Below, piece after piece: positions 10,881 to 24,800 of a stretch of DNA of 64,000 nucleotides. The DNA comes from Aspidapion aeneum (lineage: Eukaryota > Arthropoda > Insecta > Coleoptera > Brentidae): NCBI GenBank assembly GCA_963576565.1, contig OY755039.1, positions 72,062,771 to 72,126,770 of the forward strand. Reading direction: 5' to 3'. A model generated the notes under the pieces. It saw nothing but the letters and a program-made list of their open reading frames with translations. It had not been told where the DNA came from and ran no database searches. The position numbers and the translations under genes were made by a program. The first letter of the stretch is position 1; every line of letters starts with the position of its first letter.

Positions 10881-11890
10881 TCTCTACTTTTCTCGGACTG
10901 TCTGATGAATGAAACTAGATTTCGATTCGAGATTTATCGAAGGCCCCTTCTACGTAAAAGAAGATTGCAAGAGTATATTCTTTGATATTGAGGGGCATGT
11001 AGGGCTGTGTCCGTAGATCGGCCCTCTATGTATGCGTGCTGGTTCCTATGTAGAGGATGACTTTTGAGAGGTCCTTCAAGTAGATTCGGTTCTTTTCACC
11101 GTCTTTTCAAGAGTCTTCATCATAAACGACGTTACGAGCCTAAATGATTTTGTCGTAGTGTACAAGGTCTTACCTAGAGTCCCTGTATGTGACAGATATT
11201 GGCGATCTGTCCCATCTATAGATCTAGTCTTACCCGCCTTTGGGGATAATAAATACATTGGCTTGACACACTGTGGTTCAGATGCCCTTCGCAGTGCGAA
11301 TAAATTGGTCAAGCAAAAACCACCAATAATTAGCCACACAAATTTTGTGATTTAGGATGAAAACATTTTCGGTGCCTTAAATCTTTTAAAATATTTGGTT
11401 ATTGTGAGAGTGGAGGGGCAGCAATGACCCTTAGACTAGTGTTTAAATTATAAAATGTCTACTTCTAAAATCTTTTGGAAAACAATGTTTTTACCTGTAG
11501 AGCATTTTGGTATTTGATAGGATTAGTTTTATTTATATATTTTATTGCATAAAATACTGAACCATCGAAGAAATAATGTCCTCTGTCGCGGAGCATCGCA
11601 GCGCATTAATATGCGGTTTTGGGAATATAGTAAAACATATTTAACTGTTTTAAAGGCTGATAGCATGGCGTTTACTTGGAGTTTGCTATAATAAGGTATC
11701 AGATACGTAATTTATTACAATTATAAAGGACCTGACATGTGCCCCAAAAAAACATATGTTCACTTTTTCATAGTTTTATAATTTTTTTGCCGAAAAGTTG
11801 GTTATTGTAGAATTTTTTTCTATTGTAGGTATACTTATCTATTCATGGAGCCCAAACACTTTATCATTAAGCGGGACTAATATAAAACAC
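10881..11890. other. Unassigned region upstream of MCFD2
   Basis: No gene or repeat is recognised. 10881-11350 is less AT-rich than its surroundings and includes an 87-codon minus frame at 11076-11339 without recognisable motifs, possibly more of the decayed element to the left. 11350-11890 is ordinary AT-rich upstream sequence. Confidence 0.5.
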
Positions 11891-11894
11891 TCAC

Positions 11895-11902
11895 TATAAA
11901 AG
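11895..11902 (+). promoter_or_regulatory. Candidate TATA box of the MCFD2 homologue
   Basis: TATAAAAG lies 84 bp upstream of the start codon. A TCAATT about 27 bp downstream could be a weak initiator. This is a position-based inference only. Confidence 0.4.
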
Positions 11903-11985
11903 GGTTGTGCCAAAAATTGTCTCAATTGATTTGTGGCTAACTGTCAAATATCCATTACATATGGTCCACATTGGAGTATTATAGA

Positions 11986-12165
11986 ATGTACCTTCTTACT
12001 ACTTGGTTCCTGATGTTGATTGGGTACCTCAACATGACCGAAGCGAGGGGTCCTCACCATCCTCCGGGTCAGCCAGTCAAGAGACACGTCCACTACACAC
12101 CAGGCATTACCGCTAAGAAAATTTTGCAGGATGAACAGTTGATTCATGACATTGCTCATTTGGAG
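11986..12165 (+). CDS. MCFD2: MCFD2 homologue, coding exon 1
   Basis: This exon encodes residues 1-60 of a 174-residue protein related to multiple coagulation factor deficiency protein 2. That small luminal Ca2+-binding partner of the lectin LMAN1/ERGIC-53 helps export selected glycoproteins from the ER. Residues 1-20 form a signal peptide (YLLTTWFLMLIGYL core, likely cleavage after MTEA). Residues 21-60 include the HYTPG and DEQLIHD segments preceding the first helix. The start is the ATG at 11986; an upstream in-frame TTG at 11971 is not preferred. The exon ends in phase 0 at GAG followed by GTAGGT (12166). The next exon lies 24.4 kb downstream beyond a giant microsatellite. Family assignment rests on the EF-hand exons; the joining of exon 1 is inferred from phase, signal peptide and helix continuity. 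Confidence 0.85.
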
Positions 12166-12416
12166 GTAGGTTTTTTGATGCAAGCAGCTTTTATAAGGGC
12201 ACTAAATGGTCATCAATCTTAATTTATTAACATAATGCCATGAATAGGCTATTTTTGATCAGGCTACCGTTAAAGAACCAACCTACCAATCTTTATAGTT
12301 ATTGAAGATTTTTAGGTGGGTCTTTTTGTATGAAAAAAATTAAAACCAAATTAAATTTTAAGATTTAAACAAGCCTATGTGGAGGTAGGCTTTTTGGTGC
12401 GAGCAGCTTTTATAAT
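12160..12416 (+). repeat. Direct repeat spanning the exon 1 splice donor
   Basis: About 37 bp from the exon 1 end into intron 1 (12160-12197, TGGAGGTAGG...AGCAGCTTTTATAA) recurs with about four mismatches at 12379-12416. A second GGAGGTAGG donor-like site therefore sits 219 bp inside the intron. Confidence 0.75.
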
Positions 12417-15400
12417 GGTTGGGCAGAATTTCAAAAGTTGTGGTGGTTTTTGGGATAAATGGGTACGAGTAATAAACCTATGAAGATATTTAAAAAAATC
12501 TTTTTTTTTTCCGGCGACGTAATATATATGGCGTCGCGACGCTTTAAAATGTGACGTGACATTGATCCAGATTTTTTGGATAGCTAGGACAGTTCTAATT
12601 TCACATTTAGTTTTTATCAAAATTTACATTTTTGTATTTTTCCTTCATTTTGGTTTATTTGGTGCAGTTAAGTGATTTAAATGGTGATTTTGGGTTCAGT
12701 TGCAATCTAAGGTTCCTTTTGAGTTTCTCTAAGAATGTATTATAACTTAGATTTTTCACTTGCAAAAAATTTTTGAATGTGGTCAAGTCAGTTTTTTTTA
12801 TAAAATCCATGGATTTCGCTCATAACAAAAACATTTTTTTACTAAACTTTATTTTGGACTATTTTTTTTTAAGTTTTTATTATTATGTTTTAGAAAATTT
12901 TAAAAAATATATTGTAGTTCTAAAAAATAGTCAAGGAGCTTTTTTATTGTTTAATCCAAACACAAGAAATGATACTTTAAAAATCTTTGAATTTTGAGAC
13001 AATTTTGGCATCTCTTCATTCATGTCCTTGGAATTTTTATATTTCCTGTATAATTTTGTTCCTCCAGCAGAATTAGTTTTCTCGAGGAATAAGCTTTCAA
13101 AGTGTGTATGAATCTCCAAAAACATGTTGAAGTTTTCATGCCATTTGCTCCCAAAAATAGCTCTTTTTAGAGAATCTATGAAATCTCATAAAAACAAGTA
13201 ATTACCGTTATTAACTTGCTATATCTATGAGTTGAACTTAACTACCGAAATTTTCTGTACTTCCATTCTATAAAGCGTTCATCTTTTTTTAATAAGTGGG
13301 GGTGCTGACCACATACTATCATTTAGTTTAATAAAATACCGGGTGGGGCAAAAAAACGGAGAAGAAAAAGGAACAAAATGTTTTTCGTTGAACTATGCCA
13401 CCGATTTTATTCCAAAATACCGAAGTTTGTAGGAAATTAATCAGAACTTAAAAAAAAATTATCCGCCATCTTGCAATCCAAGACGGCGCACAAAATCAAG
13501 CTTAACACTTTAAATTTGCTTGTTTATTTTTATACACCGGATTTTTTAAAGTTTTTTTTTAATTTATAAAAAAGTTCAATTTCTGCCACGTATGGACGAG
13601 GTATGAATTATTAAAATCGGGTAGATAGTTCCAAAAAAATTATTTTTTTGTTTTAACCATTGTTCTACAGATTATACGATTACCTTTTCAATTCTCTCTC
13701 AATTAATTTCCTAATAAATTAATTATTACTAAACCGACTTTCCTCAAATAAAAAGCATCAAGGCAAAAATTAGTTGCTCTTTATAGGTATTATCGAAATT
13801 TGTCACCTTGTTAAAAAGCAAGATGCCAGTCAGAATCAAACTCTTCAAAGAGGCTCGTTTATGCTTTTTTTTAATTCGCTGCACAAAACAAGGTTTGAAT
13901 TATTATATGTCGGCGAAATCCGAAAAGTTTGTAACTTTAATTTGACAAAATTTACAGGAGATACCAAAAACACTTTTTTTTTTAATTTTGGATAAAAGCT
14001 GACTGGAGTTTGCTAGTTTTCTAATTTAATAATTTCAAAAAATCTGCTTTTCTAGGACATACATAAATTTCTATATAGTAATAGCTTTCGTTTTTAGTTA
14101 ATAGATGTCACCCTAATCTAAAATTCGTCCTAATATGGAGTAACACATTTTTCGGGTTTCGCCGACTATAATTGGTTTAGCAGTTTTGGAAATAATAATT
14201 TTTCATTTTAACCATTGTTATCGCAAAGATGTTTTACAAACTATACGATTGCCTAAATCTATCTGCATTCGTTTCTTCATAAATTAATTTAAACAAACCG
14301 ATTATTTTCATAAAATATTTTTACCACAAAATTTTCCTTATTGTCTATTTCAAGCATGGGTAAGTTATTGATTGATTTAATTAAAGCAAAAAAAATATAT
14401 AAATATTTGCCTTTGCCATTATTTTTAAAAAGCGTTTCCTGAAAATTATGATTTCGATTTATGCCACTATCAAAGCAAGGCAGCGATTTGTCTCTTTATG
14501 AAGGATCGCTATTTTTAGTTGCGAGGAATTTTTACCCCCTATGCAAATGCAAAAGAAGGGGGATGCGGGCTATAGCAATTATTAATAACCATGATGCTTT
14601 TTTGTGCATTCAAAGGAAATGCAAGCAGAATTAAAAAAGCGAACAGGTTGGTAAAATATCCGAAAAATTAAGTTTTTGTAAGCAGTATATTTTTATGTGC
14701 TTAATCGACATAATATTAAGTCAAATCTTGACAGCTCCAAAGAATTTTATTTTTTTGCGATCTAGTATCGATAAACCAAAATTAAGAAAAAATACAAAAA
14801 TGTAAATTTTGATAAGAACTAAATTTTTATTTAAAGGAACTTAATCACGCTTCTAAAGTGTGATATCTTGTTAGAAAGGGACACTTATTGTTTGCCTAAG
14901 ACTGATATTCAAATTGTCCTAACTAATGCATTCAAAACATTATTTTTGTAAATGTTTAAAATCGTAACAATTTATATCAAAATCACTACAATTTTTGAAA
15001 TTCTGCTCGACCAACTGTTTCGCCCAGGGCGCCCAAATATCTAGGGAGGGCCTTCTATGAGCTACAGTAATTCTAATATACCGTAGGTTCTAAAGTTCTT
15101 TATACATTCAAAGCCTTTTGAGGCATAAAACATATTAATTTTTGCCAGCAAATAATTCAAGTTTTTTAGTCGGCACCCCTAATAAATATAAAAATTTTGA
15201 TTCCGTTTTCGAGAATTAAGGTTCTCTTAAAATTTAGAATGGTTGTATAATTTATAATTTTAAACATTATAAAATTTTGGGAATTTGGACACTTTATTAA
15301 AAAGTGCTATTTTTAAGCATCTTTGGCATAAAAACTCCGGCACGATTTTTGTAAAATTATACAGTTTCTTAAAGCTTATACCTAACTCTAGTGGAGGATC

Positions 15401-15505
15401 AAAATCACCAAAAAAATATAGAAATTCGAGGTACATAAATGAAGAGATGTCAAATTGCGCCCTAAATCCAATGTTTTTTTTACAAAGCATTACTTAAATT
15501 TGAAT
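12417..15505 (+). other. MCFD2 intron 1, proximal part with dispersed repeats
   Basis: AT-rich intron. Pieces of old repeats are visible. 12600-12665 is the reverse complement of 14772-14836. 12990-13095 (+) and 15370-15480 (minus) are copies of a dispersed repeat also at 58678-58790 (+), recognisable by CATCTCTTCAT and GATCCTCCA-like blocks. 14975-15030 resembles 35731-35790. The many short frames have no recognisable domains. Confidence 0.6.
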
Positions 15506-15618
15506 TTATTTATTAGACACCCGGACTATTTTTCATTCACCGCAATATTTTTTTAAATAATTCTGTTTAGTTTTAATAATAACTAACCAAAAAATAATAC
15601 TAAAAAAGTAAGTAGTAT
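15506..15618 (+). repeat. Dispersed repeat flanking the giant array (left piece)
   Basis: TTATTAGACACCCGGACTAT and the following 100 bp match the reverse complement of about 57310-57430 at high identity (CACCGCAATATTTTTTTAAATAAT block). The matching sequence beyond the array, at 35362-35402, corresponds to about 57160-57205. The giant array and its parent element therefore sit inside one copy of this repeat. Confidence 0.75.
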
Positions 15619-15818
15619 NNNNNNNNNNNNNNNNNNNNNNNNNNNNNNNNNNNNNNNNNNNNNNNNNNNNNNNNNNNNNNNNNNNNNNNNNNNNNNNNNN
15701 NNNNNNNNNNNNNNNNNNNNNNNNNNNNNNNNNNNNNNNNNNNNNNNNNNNNNNNNNNNNNNNNNNNNNNNNNNNNNNNNNNNNNNNNNNNNNNNNNNNN
15801 NNNNNNNNNNNNNNNNNN
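15619..15818. other. Assembly gap (200 N)
   Basis: Exactly 200 unknown bases directly at the left edge of the giant tandem array. The round number suggests a placeholder of unknown true size, so the array's left end and the left part of its parent element are missing. Confidence 0.97.
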
Positions 15819-18800
15819 TGTCTGTATGTCTGTCTGTATGTCTGTCTGTATGTCTGTCTGTATGTCTGTCTGTATGTCTGTCTGTATGTCTGTCTGTATG
15901 TCTGTCTGTATGTCTGTCTGTATGTCTGTCTGTATGTCTGTCTGTATGTCTGTCTGTATGTCTGTCTGTATGTCTGTCTGTATGTCTGTCTGTATGTCTG
16001 TCTGTATGTCTGTCTGTATGTCTGTCTGTATGTCTGTCTGTATGTCTGTCTGTATGTCTGTCTGTATGTCTGTCTGTATGTCTGTCTGTCTGTATGTCTG
16101 TCTGTATGTCTGTATGTTGTCTGTCTGTATGTCTGTCTGTATGTCTGTCTGTATGTCTGTCTGTCTGTATGTCTGTCTGTATGTCTGTCTGTATGTCTGT
16201 CTGTATGTCTGTCTGTATGTCTGTCTGTATGTCTGTCTGTATGTCTGTCTGTATGTCTGTCTGTATGTCTGTCTGTATGTCTGTCTGTATGTCTGTCTGT
16301 ATGTCTGTCTGTATGTCTGTCTGTATGTCTGTCTGTATGTCTGTCTGTATGTCTGTCTGTATGTCTGTCTGTATGTCTGTCTGTATGTCTGTCTGTATGT
16401 CTGTCTGTATGTCTGTCTGTATGTCTGTCTGTATGTCTGTCTGTATGTCTGTCTGTATGTCTGTCTGTATGTCTGTCTGTATGTCTGTCTGTATGTCTGT
16501 CTGTATGTCTGTCTGTATGTCTGTCTGTATGTCTGTCTGTATGTCTGTCTGTATGTCTGTCTGTATGTCTGTCTGTATGTCTGTCTGTATGTCTGTCTGT
16601 ATGTCTGTCTGTATGTCTGTCTGTATGTCTGTCTGTATGTCTGTCTGTATGTCTGTCTGTATGTCTGTCTGTATGTCTGTCTGTATGTCTGTCTGTATGT
16701 CTGTCTGTATGTCTGTCTGTATGTCTGTCTGTATGTCTGTCTGTATGTCTGTCTGTATGTCTGTCTGTATGTCTGTCTGTATGTCTGTCTGTATGTCTGT
16801 CTGTATGTCTGTCTGTATGTCTGTCTGTATGTCTGTCTGTATGTCTGTCTGTATGTCTGTCTGTATGTCTGTCTGTATGTCTGTCTGTATGTCTGTCTGT
16901 ATGTCTGTCTGTATGTCTGTCTGTATGTCTGTCTGTATGTCTGTCTGTATGTCTGTCTGTATGTCTGTCTGTATGTCTGTCTGTATGTCTGTCTGTATGT
17001 CTGTCTGTATGTCTGTCTGTATGTCTGTCTGTATGTCTGTCTGTATGTCTGTCTGTATGTCTGTCTGTATGTCTGTCTGTATGTCTGTCTGTATGTCTGT
17101 CTGTATGTCTGTCTGTATGTCTGTCTGTATGTCTGTCTGTATGTCTGTCTGTATGTCTGTCTGTATGTCTGTCTGTATGTCTGTCTGTATGTCTGTCTGT
17201 ATGTCTGTCTGTATGTCTGTCTGTATGTCTGTCTGTATGTCTGTCTGTATGTCTGTCTGTATGTCTGTCTGTATGTCTGTCTGTATGTCTGTCTGTATGT
17301 CTGTCTGTATGTCTGTCTGTATGTCTGTCTGTATGTCTGTCTGTATGTCTGTCTGTATGTCTGTCTGTATGTCTGTCTGTATGTCTGTCTGTATGTCTGT
17401 CTGTATGTCTGTCTGTATGTCTGTCTGTATGTCTGTCTGTATGTCTGTCTGTATGTCTGTCTGTATGTCTGTCTGTATGTCTGTCTGTATGTCTGTCTGT
17501 ATGTCTGTCTGTATGTCTGTCTGTATGTCTGTCTGTATGTCTGTCTGTATGTCTGTCTGTATGTCTGTCTGTATGTCTGTCTGTATGTCTGTCTGTATGT
17601 CTGTCTGTATGTCTGTCTGTATGTCTGTCTGTATGTCTGTCTGTATGTCTGTCTGTATGTCTGTCTGTCTGTCTGTATGTCTGTCTGTATGTCTGTCTGT
17701 ATGTCTGTCTGTATGTCTGTCTGTATGTCTGTCTGTATGTCTGTCTGTATGTCTGTCTGTATGTCTGTCTGTATGTCTCGTATGTCTGTCTGTATGTCTG
17801 TCTGTATGTCTGTCTGTATGTCTGTCTGTATGTCTGTCTGTATGTCTGTCTGTATGTCTGTCTGTATGTCTGTCTGTATGTCTGTCTGTATGTCTGTCTG
17901 TATGTCTGTCTGTATGTCTGTCTGTATGTCTGTCTGTATGTCTGTCTGTATGTCTGTCTGTATGTCTGTCTGTATGTCTGTCTGTATGTCTGTCTGTATG
18001 TCTGTCTGTATGTCTGTCTGTATGTCTGTCTGTATGTCTGTCTGTATGTCTGTCTGTATGTCTGTCTGTATGTCTGTCTGTATGTCTGTCTGTATGTCTG
18101 TCTGTATGTCTGTCTGTATGTCTGTCTGTATGTCTGTCTGTATGTCTGTCTGTATGTCTGTCTGTATGTCTGTCTGTATGTCTGTCTGTATGTCTGTCTG
18201 TATGTCTGTCTGTATGTCTGTCTGTATGTCTGTCTGTATGTCTGTCTGTATGTCTGTCTGTATGTCTGTCTGTATGTCTGTCTGTATGTCTGTCTGTATG
18301 TCTGTCTGTATGTCTGTCTGTATGTCTGTCTGTATGTCTGTCTGTATGTCTGTCTGTATGTCTGTCTGTATGTCTGTCTGTATGTCTGTCTGTATGTCTG
18401 TCTGTATGTCTGTCTGTATGTCTGTCTGTATGTCTGTCTGTATGTCTGTCTGTATGTCTGTCTGTATGTCTGTCTGTATGTCTGTCTGTATGTCTGTCTG
18501 TATGTCTGTCTGTATGTCTGTCTGTATGTCTGTCTGTATGTCTGTCTGTATGTCTGTCTGTATGTCTGTCTGTATGTCTGTCTGTATGTCTGTCTGTATG
18601 TCTGTCTGTATGTCTGTCTGTATGTCTGTCTGTATGTCTGTCTGTATGTCTGTCTGTATGTCTGTCTGTATGTCTGTCTGTATGTCTGTCTGTATGTCTG
18701 TCTGTATGTCTGTCTGTATGTCTGTCTGTATGTCTGTCTGTATGTCTGTCTGTATGTCTGTCTGTATGTCTGTCTGTATGTCTGTCTGTATGTCTGTCTG

Positions 18801-21800
18801 TATGTCTGTCTGTATGTCTGTCTGTATGTCTGTCTGTATGTCTGTCTGTATGTCTGTCTGTATGTCTGTCTGTATGTCTGTCTGTATGTCTGTCTGTATG
18901 TCTGTCTGTATGTCTGTCTGTATGTCTGTCTGTATGTCTGTCTGTATGTCTGTCTGTATGTCTGTCTGTATGTCTGTCTGTATGTCTGTCTGTATGTCTG
19001 TCTGTATGTCTGTCTGTATGTCTGTCTGTATGTCTGTCTGTATGTCTGTCTGTATGTCTGTCTGTATGTCTGTCTGTATGTCTGTCTGTATGTCTGTCTG
19101 TATGTCTGTCTGTATGTCTGTCTGTATGTCTGTCTGTATGTCTGTCTGTATGTCTGTCTGTATGTCTGTCTGTATGTCTGTCTGTATGTCTGTCTGTATG
19201 TCTGTCTGTATGTCTGTCTGTATGTCTGTCTGTATGTCTGTCTGTATGTCTGTCTGTATGTCTGTCTGTATGTCTGTCTGTATGTCTGTCTGTATGTCTG
19301 TCTGTATGTCTGTCTGTATGTCTGTCTGTATGTCTGTCTGTATGTCTGTCTGTATGTCTGTCTGTATGTCTGTCTGTATGTCTGTCTGTATGTCTGTCTG
19401 TATGTCTGTCTGTATGTCTGTCTGTATGTCTGTCTGTATGTCTGTCTGTATGTCTGTCTGTATGTCTGTCTGTATGTCTGTCTGTATGTCTGTCTGTATG
19501 TCTGTCTGTATGTCTGTCTGTATGTCTGTCTGTATGTCTGTCTGTATGTCTGTCTGTATGTCTGTCTGTCTGTATGTCTGTCTGTCTGTATGTCTGTCTG
19601 TATGTCTGTCTGTATGTCTGTCTGTATGTCTGTCTGTATGTCTGTCTGTATGTCTGTCTGTATGTCTGTCTGTATGTCTGTCTGTATGTCTGTCTGTATG
19701 TCTGTCTGTATGTCTGTCTGTATGTCTGTCTGTATGTCTGTCTGTATGTCTGTCTGTATGTCTGTCTGTATGTCTGTCTGTATGTCTGTCTGTATGTCTG
19801 TCTGTATGTCTGTCTGTATGTCTGTCTGTATGTCTGTCTGTATGTCTGTCTGTATGTCTGTCTGTATGTCTGTCTGTATGTCTGTCTGTATGTCTGTCTG
19901 TATGTCTGTCTGTATGTCTGTCTGTATGTCTGTCTGTATGTCTGTCTGTATGTCTGTCTGTATGTCTGTCTGTATGTCTGTCTGTATGTCTGTCTGTATG
20001 TCTGTCTGTATGTCTGTCTGTATGTCTGTCTGTATGTCTGTCTGTATGTCTGTCTGTATGTCTGTCTGTATGTCTGTCTGTATGTCTGTCTGTATGTCTG
20101 TCTGTATGTCTGTCTGTATGTCTGTCTGTATGTCTGTCTGTATGTCTGTCTGTATGTCTGTCTGTATGTCTGTCTGTATGTCTGTCTGTATGTCTGTCTG
20201 TATGTCTGTCTGTATGTCTGTCTGTATGTCTGTCTGTATGTCTGTCTGTATGTCTGTCTGTATGTCTGTCTGTATGTCTGTCTGTATGTCTGTCTGTATG
20301 TCTGTCTGTATGTCTGTCTGTATGTCTGTCTGTATGTCTGTCTGTATGTCTGTCTGTATGTCTGTCTGTATGTCTGTCTGTATGTCTGTCTGTATGTCTG
20401 TCTGTATGTCTGTCTGTATGTCTGTCTGTATGTCTGTCTGTATGTCTGTCTGTATGTCTGTCTGTATGTCTGTCTGTATGTCTGTCTGTATGTCTGTCTG
20501 TATGTCTGTCTGTATGTCTGTCTGTATGTCTGTCTGTATGTCTGTCTGTATGTCTGTCTGTATGTCTGTCTGTATGTCTGTCTGTATGTCTGTCTGTATG
20601 TCTGTCTGTATGTCTGTCTGTATGTCTGTCTGTATGTCTGTCTGTATGTCTGTCTGTATGTCTGTCTGTATGTCTGTCTGTATGTCTGTCTGTATGTCTG
20701 TCTGTATGTCTGTCTGTATGTCTGTCTGTATGTCTGTCTGTATGTCTGTCTGTATGTCTGTCTGTATGTCTGTCTGTATGTCTGTCTGTATGTCTGTCTG
20801 TATGTCTGTCTGTATGTCTGTCTGTATGTCTGTCTGTATGTCTGTCTGTATGTCTGTCTGTATGTCTGTCTGTATGTCTGTCTGTATGTCTGTCTGTATG
20901 TCTGTCTGTATGTCTGTCTGTATGTCTGTCTGTATGTCTGTCTGTATGTCTGTCTGTATGTCTGTCTGTATGTCTGTCTGTATGTCTGTCTGTATGTCTG
21001 TCTGTATGTCTGTCTGTATGTCTGTCTGTATGTCTGTATGTCTGTCTGTATGTCTGTCTGTATGTCTGTCTGTATGTCTGTCTGTATGTCTGTCTGTATG
21101 TCTGTCTGTATGTCTGTCTGTATGTCTGTCTGTATGTCTGTCTGTATGTCTGTCTGTATGTCTGTCTGTATGTCTGTCTGTATGTCTGTCTGTATGTCTG
21201 TCTGTATGTCTGTCTGTATGTCTGTCTGTATGTCTGTCTGTATGTCTGTCTGTATGTCTGTCTGTATGTCTGTCTGTATGTCTGTCTGTATGTCTGTCTG
21301 TATGTCTGTCTGTATGTCTGTCTGTATGTCTGTCTGTATGTCTGTCTGTATGTCTGTCTGTATGTCTGTCTGTATGTCTGTCTGTATGTCTGTCTGTATG
21401 TCTGTCTGTATGTCTGTCTGTATGTCTGTCTGTATGTCTGTCTGTATGTCTGTCTGTATGTCTGTCTGTATGTCTGTCTGTATGTCTGTCTGTATGTCTG
21501 TATGTCTGTCTGTATGTCTGTCTGTATGTCTGTCTGTATGTCTGTCTGTATGTCTGTCTGTATGTCTGTCTGTATGTCTGTCTGTATGTCTGTCTGTATG
21601 TCTGTCTGTATGTCTGTCTGTATGTCTGTCTGTATGTCTGTCTGTATGTCTGTCTGTATGTCTGTCTGTATGTCTGTCTGTATGTCTGTCTGTATGTCTG
21701 TCTGTATGTCTGTCTGTATGTCTGTCTGTATGTCTGTCTGTATGTCTGTCTGTATGTCTGTCTGTATGTCTGTCTGTATGTCTGTCTGTATGTCTGTCTG

Positions 21801-24800
21801 TATGTCTGTCTGTATGTCTGTCTGTATGTCTGTCTGTATGTCTGTCTGTATGTCTGTCTGTATGTCTGTCTGTATGTCTGTCTGTATGTCTGTCTGTATG
21901 TCTGTCTGTATGTCTGTCTGTATGTCTGTCTGTATGTCTGTCTGTATGTCTGTCTGTATGTCTGTCTGTATGTCTGTCTGTATGTCTGTCTGTATGTCTG
22001 TCTGTATGTCTGTCTGTATGTCTGTCTGTATGTCTGTCTGTATGTCTGTCTGTATGTCTGTCTGTATGTCTGTCTGTATGTCTGTCTGTATGTCTGTCTG
22101 TATGTCTGTCTGTATGTCTGTCTGTATGTCTGTCTGTATGTCTGTCTGTATGTCTGTCTGTATGTCTGTCTGTATGTCTGTCTGTATGTCTGTCTGTATG
22201 TCTGTCTGTATGTCTGTCTGTATGTCTGTCTGTATGTCTGTCTGTATGTCTGTCTGTATGTCTGTCTGTATGTCTGTCTGTATGTCTGTCTGTATGTCTG
22301 TCTGTATGTCTGTCTGTATGTCTGTCTGTATGTCTGTCTGTATGTCTGTCTGTATGTCTGTCTGTATGTCTGTCTGTATGTCTGTCTGTATGTCTGTCTG
22401 TATGTCTGTCTGTATGTCTGTCTGTATGTCTGTCTGTATGTCTGTCTGTATGTCTGTCTGTATGTCTGTCTGTATGTCTGTCTGTATGTCTGTCTGTATG
22501 TCTGTCTGTATGTCTGTCTGTATGTCTGTCTGTATGTCTGTCTGTATGTCTGTCTGTATGTCTGTCTGTATGTCTGTCTGTATGTCTGTCTGTATGTCTG
22601 TCTGTATGTCTGTCTGTATGTCTGTCTGTATGTCTGTCTGTATGTCTGTCTGTATGTCTGTCTGTATGTCTGTCTGTATGTCTGTCTGTATGTCTGTCTG
22701 TATGTCTGTCTGTATGTCTGTCTGTATGTCTGTCTGTATGTCTGTCTGTATGTCTGTCTGTATGTCTGTCTGTATGTCTGTCTGTATGTCTGTCTGTATG
22801 TCTGTCTGTATGTCTGTCTGTATGTCTGTCTGTATGTCTGTCTGTATGTCTGTCTGTATGTCTGTCTGTATGTCTGTCTGTATGTCTGTCTGTATGTCTG
22901 TCTGTATGTCTGTCTGTATGTCTGTCTGTATGTCTGTCTGTCTGTCTGTATGTCTGTCTGTCTGTCTGTATGTCTGTCTGTATGTCTGTCTGTATGTCTG
23001 TCTGTATGTCTGTCTGTATGTCTGTCTGTATGTCTGTCTGTATGTCTGTCTGTATGTCTGTCTGTATGTCTGTCTGTATGTCTGTCTGTATGTCTGTCTG
23101 TATGTCTGTCTGTATGTCTGTCTGTATGTCTGTCTGTATGTCTGTCTGTATGTCTGTCTGTATGTCTGTCTGTATGTCTGTCTGTATGTCTGTCTGTATG
23201 TCTGTCTGTATGTCTGTCTGTATGTCTGTCTGTATGTCTGTCTGTATGTCTGTCTGTATGTCTGTCTGTATGTCTGTCTGTATGTCTGTCTGTATGTCTG
23301 TCTGTATGTCTGTCTGTATGTCTGTCTGTATGTCTGTCTGTATGTCTGTCTGTATGTCTGTCTGTATGTCTGTCTGTATGTCTGTCTGTATGTCTGTCTG
23401 TATGTCTGTCTGTATGTCTGTCTGTATGTCTGTCTGTATGTCTGTCTGTATGTCTGTCTGTATGTCTGTCTGTATGTCTGTCTGTATGTCTGTCTGTATG
23501 TCTGTCTGTATGTCTGTCTGTATGTCTGTCTGTATGTCTGTCTGTATGTCTGTCTGTATGTCTGTCTGTATGTCTGTCTGTATGTCTGTCTGTATGTCTG
23601 TCTGTATGTCTGTCTGTATGTCTGTCTGTATGTCTGTCTGTATGTCTGTCTGTATGTCTGTCTGTATGTCTGTCTGTATGTCTGTCTGTATGTCTGTCTG
23701 TATGTCTGTCTGTATGTCTGTCTGTATGTCTGTCTGTATGTCTGTCTGTATGTCTGTCTGTATGTCTGTCTGTATGTCTGTCTGTATGTCTGTCTGTATG
23801 TCTGTCTGTATGTCTGTCTGTATGTCTGTCTGTATGTCTGTCTGTATGTCTGTCTGTATGTCTGTCTGTATGTCTGTCTGTATGTCTGTCTGTATGTCTG
23901 TCTGTATGTCTGTCTGTATGTCTGTCTGTATGTCTGTCTGTCTGTATGTCTGTCTGTATGTCTGTCTGTATGTCTGTCTGTATGTCTGTCTGTATGTCTG
24001 TCTGTATGTCTGTCTGTATGTCTGTCTGTATGTCTGTCTGTATGTCTGTCTGTATGTCTGTCTGTATGTCTGTCTGTATGTCTGTCTGTATGTCTGTCTG
24101 TATGTCTGTCTGTATGTCTGTCTGTATGTCTGTCTGTATGTCTGTCTGTATGTCTGTCTGTATGTCTGTCTGTATGTCTGTCTGTATGTCTGTCTGTATG
24201 TCTGTCTGTATGTCTGTCTGTATGTCTGTCTGTATGTCTGTCTGTATGTCTGTCTGTATGTCTGTCTGTATGTCTGTCTGTATGTCTGTCTGTATGTCTG
24301 TCTGTATGTCTGTCTGTATGTCTGTCTGTATGTCTGTCTGTATGTCTGTCTGTATGTCTGTCTGTATGTCTGTCTGTATGTCTGTCTGTATGTCTGTCTG
24401 TATGTCTGTCTGTATGTCTGTCTGTATGTCTGTCTGTATGTCTGTCTGTATGTCTGTCTGTATGTCTGTCTGTATGTCTGTCTGTCTGTCTGTATGTCTG
24501 TCTGTATGTCTGTCTGTATGTCTGTCTGTATGTCTGTCTGTATGTCTGTCTGTATGTCTGTCTGTATGTCTGTCTGTATGTCTGTCTGTATGTCTGTCTG
24601 TATGTCTGTCTGTATGTCTGTCTGTATGTCTGTCTGTATGTCTGTCTGTATGTCTGTCTGTATGTCTGTCTGTATGTCTGTCTGTATGTCTGTCTGTATG
24701 TCTGTCTGTATGTCTGTCTGTCTGTATGTCTGTCTGTATGTCTGTCTGTATGTCTGTCTGTATGTCTGTCTGTATGTCTGTCTGTATGTCTGTCTGTATG

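Noticed and set aside
10707..10985. 92-codon + strand frame
   Set aside because: It is antisense to the recognisable YADD-containing RT fragment on the minus strand.
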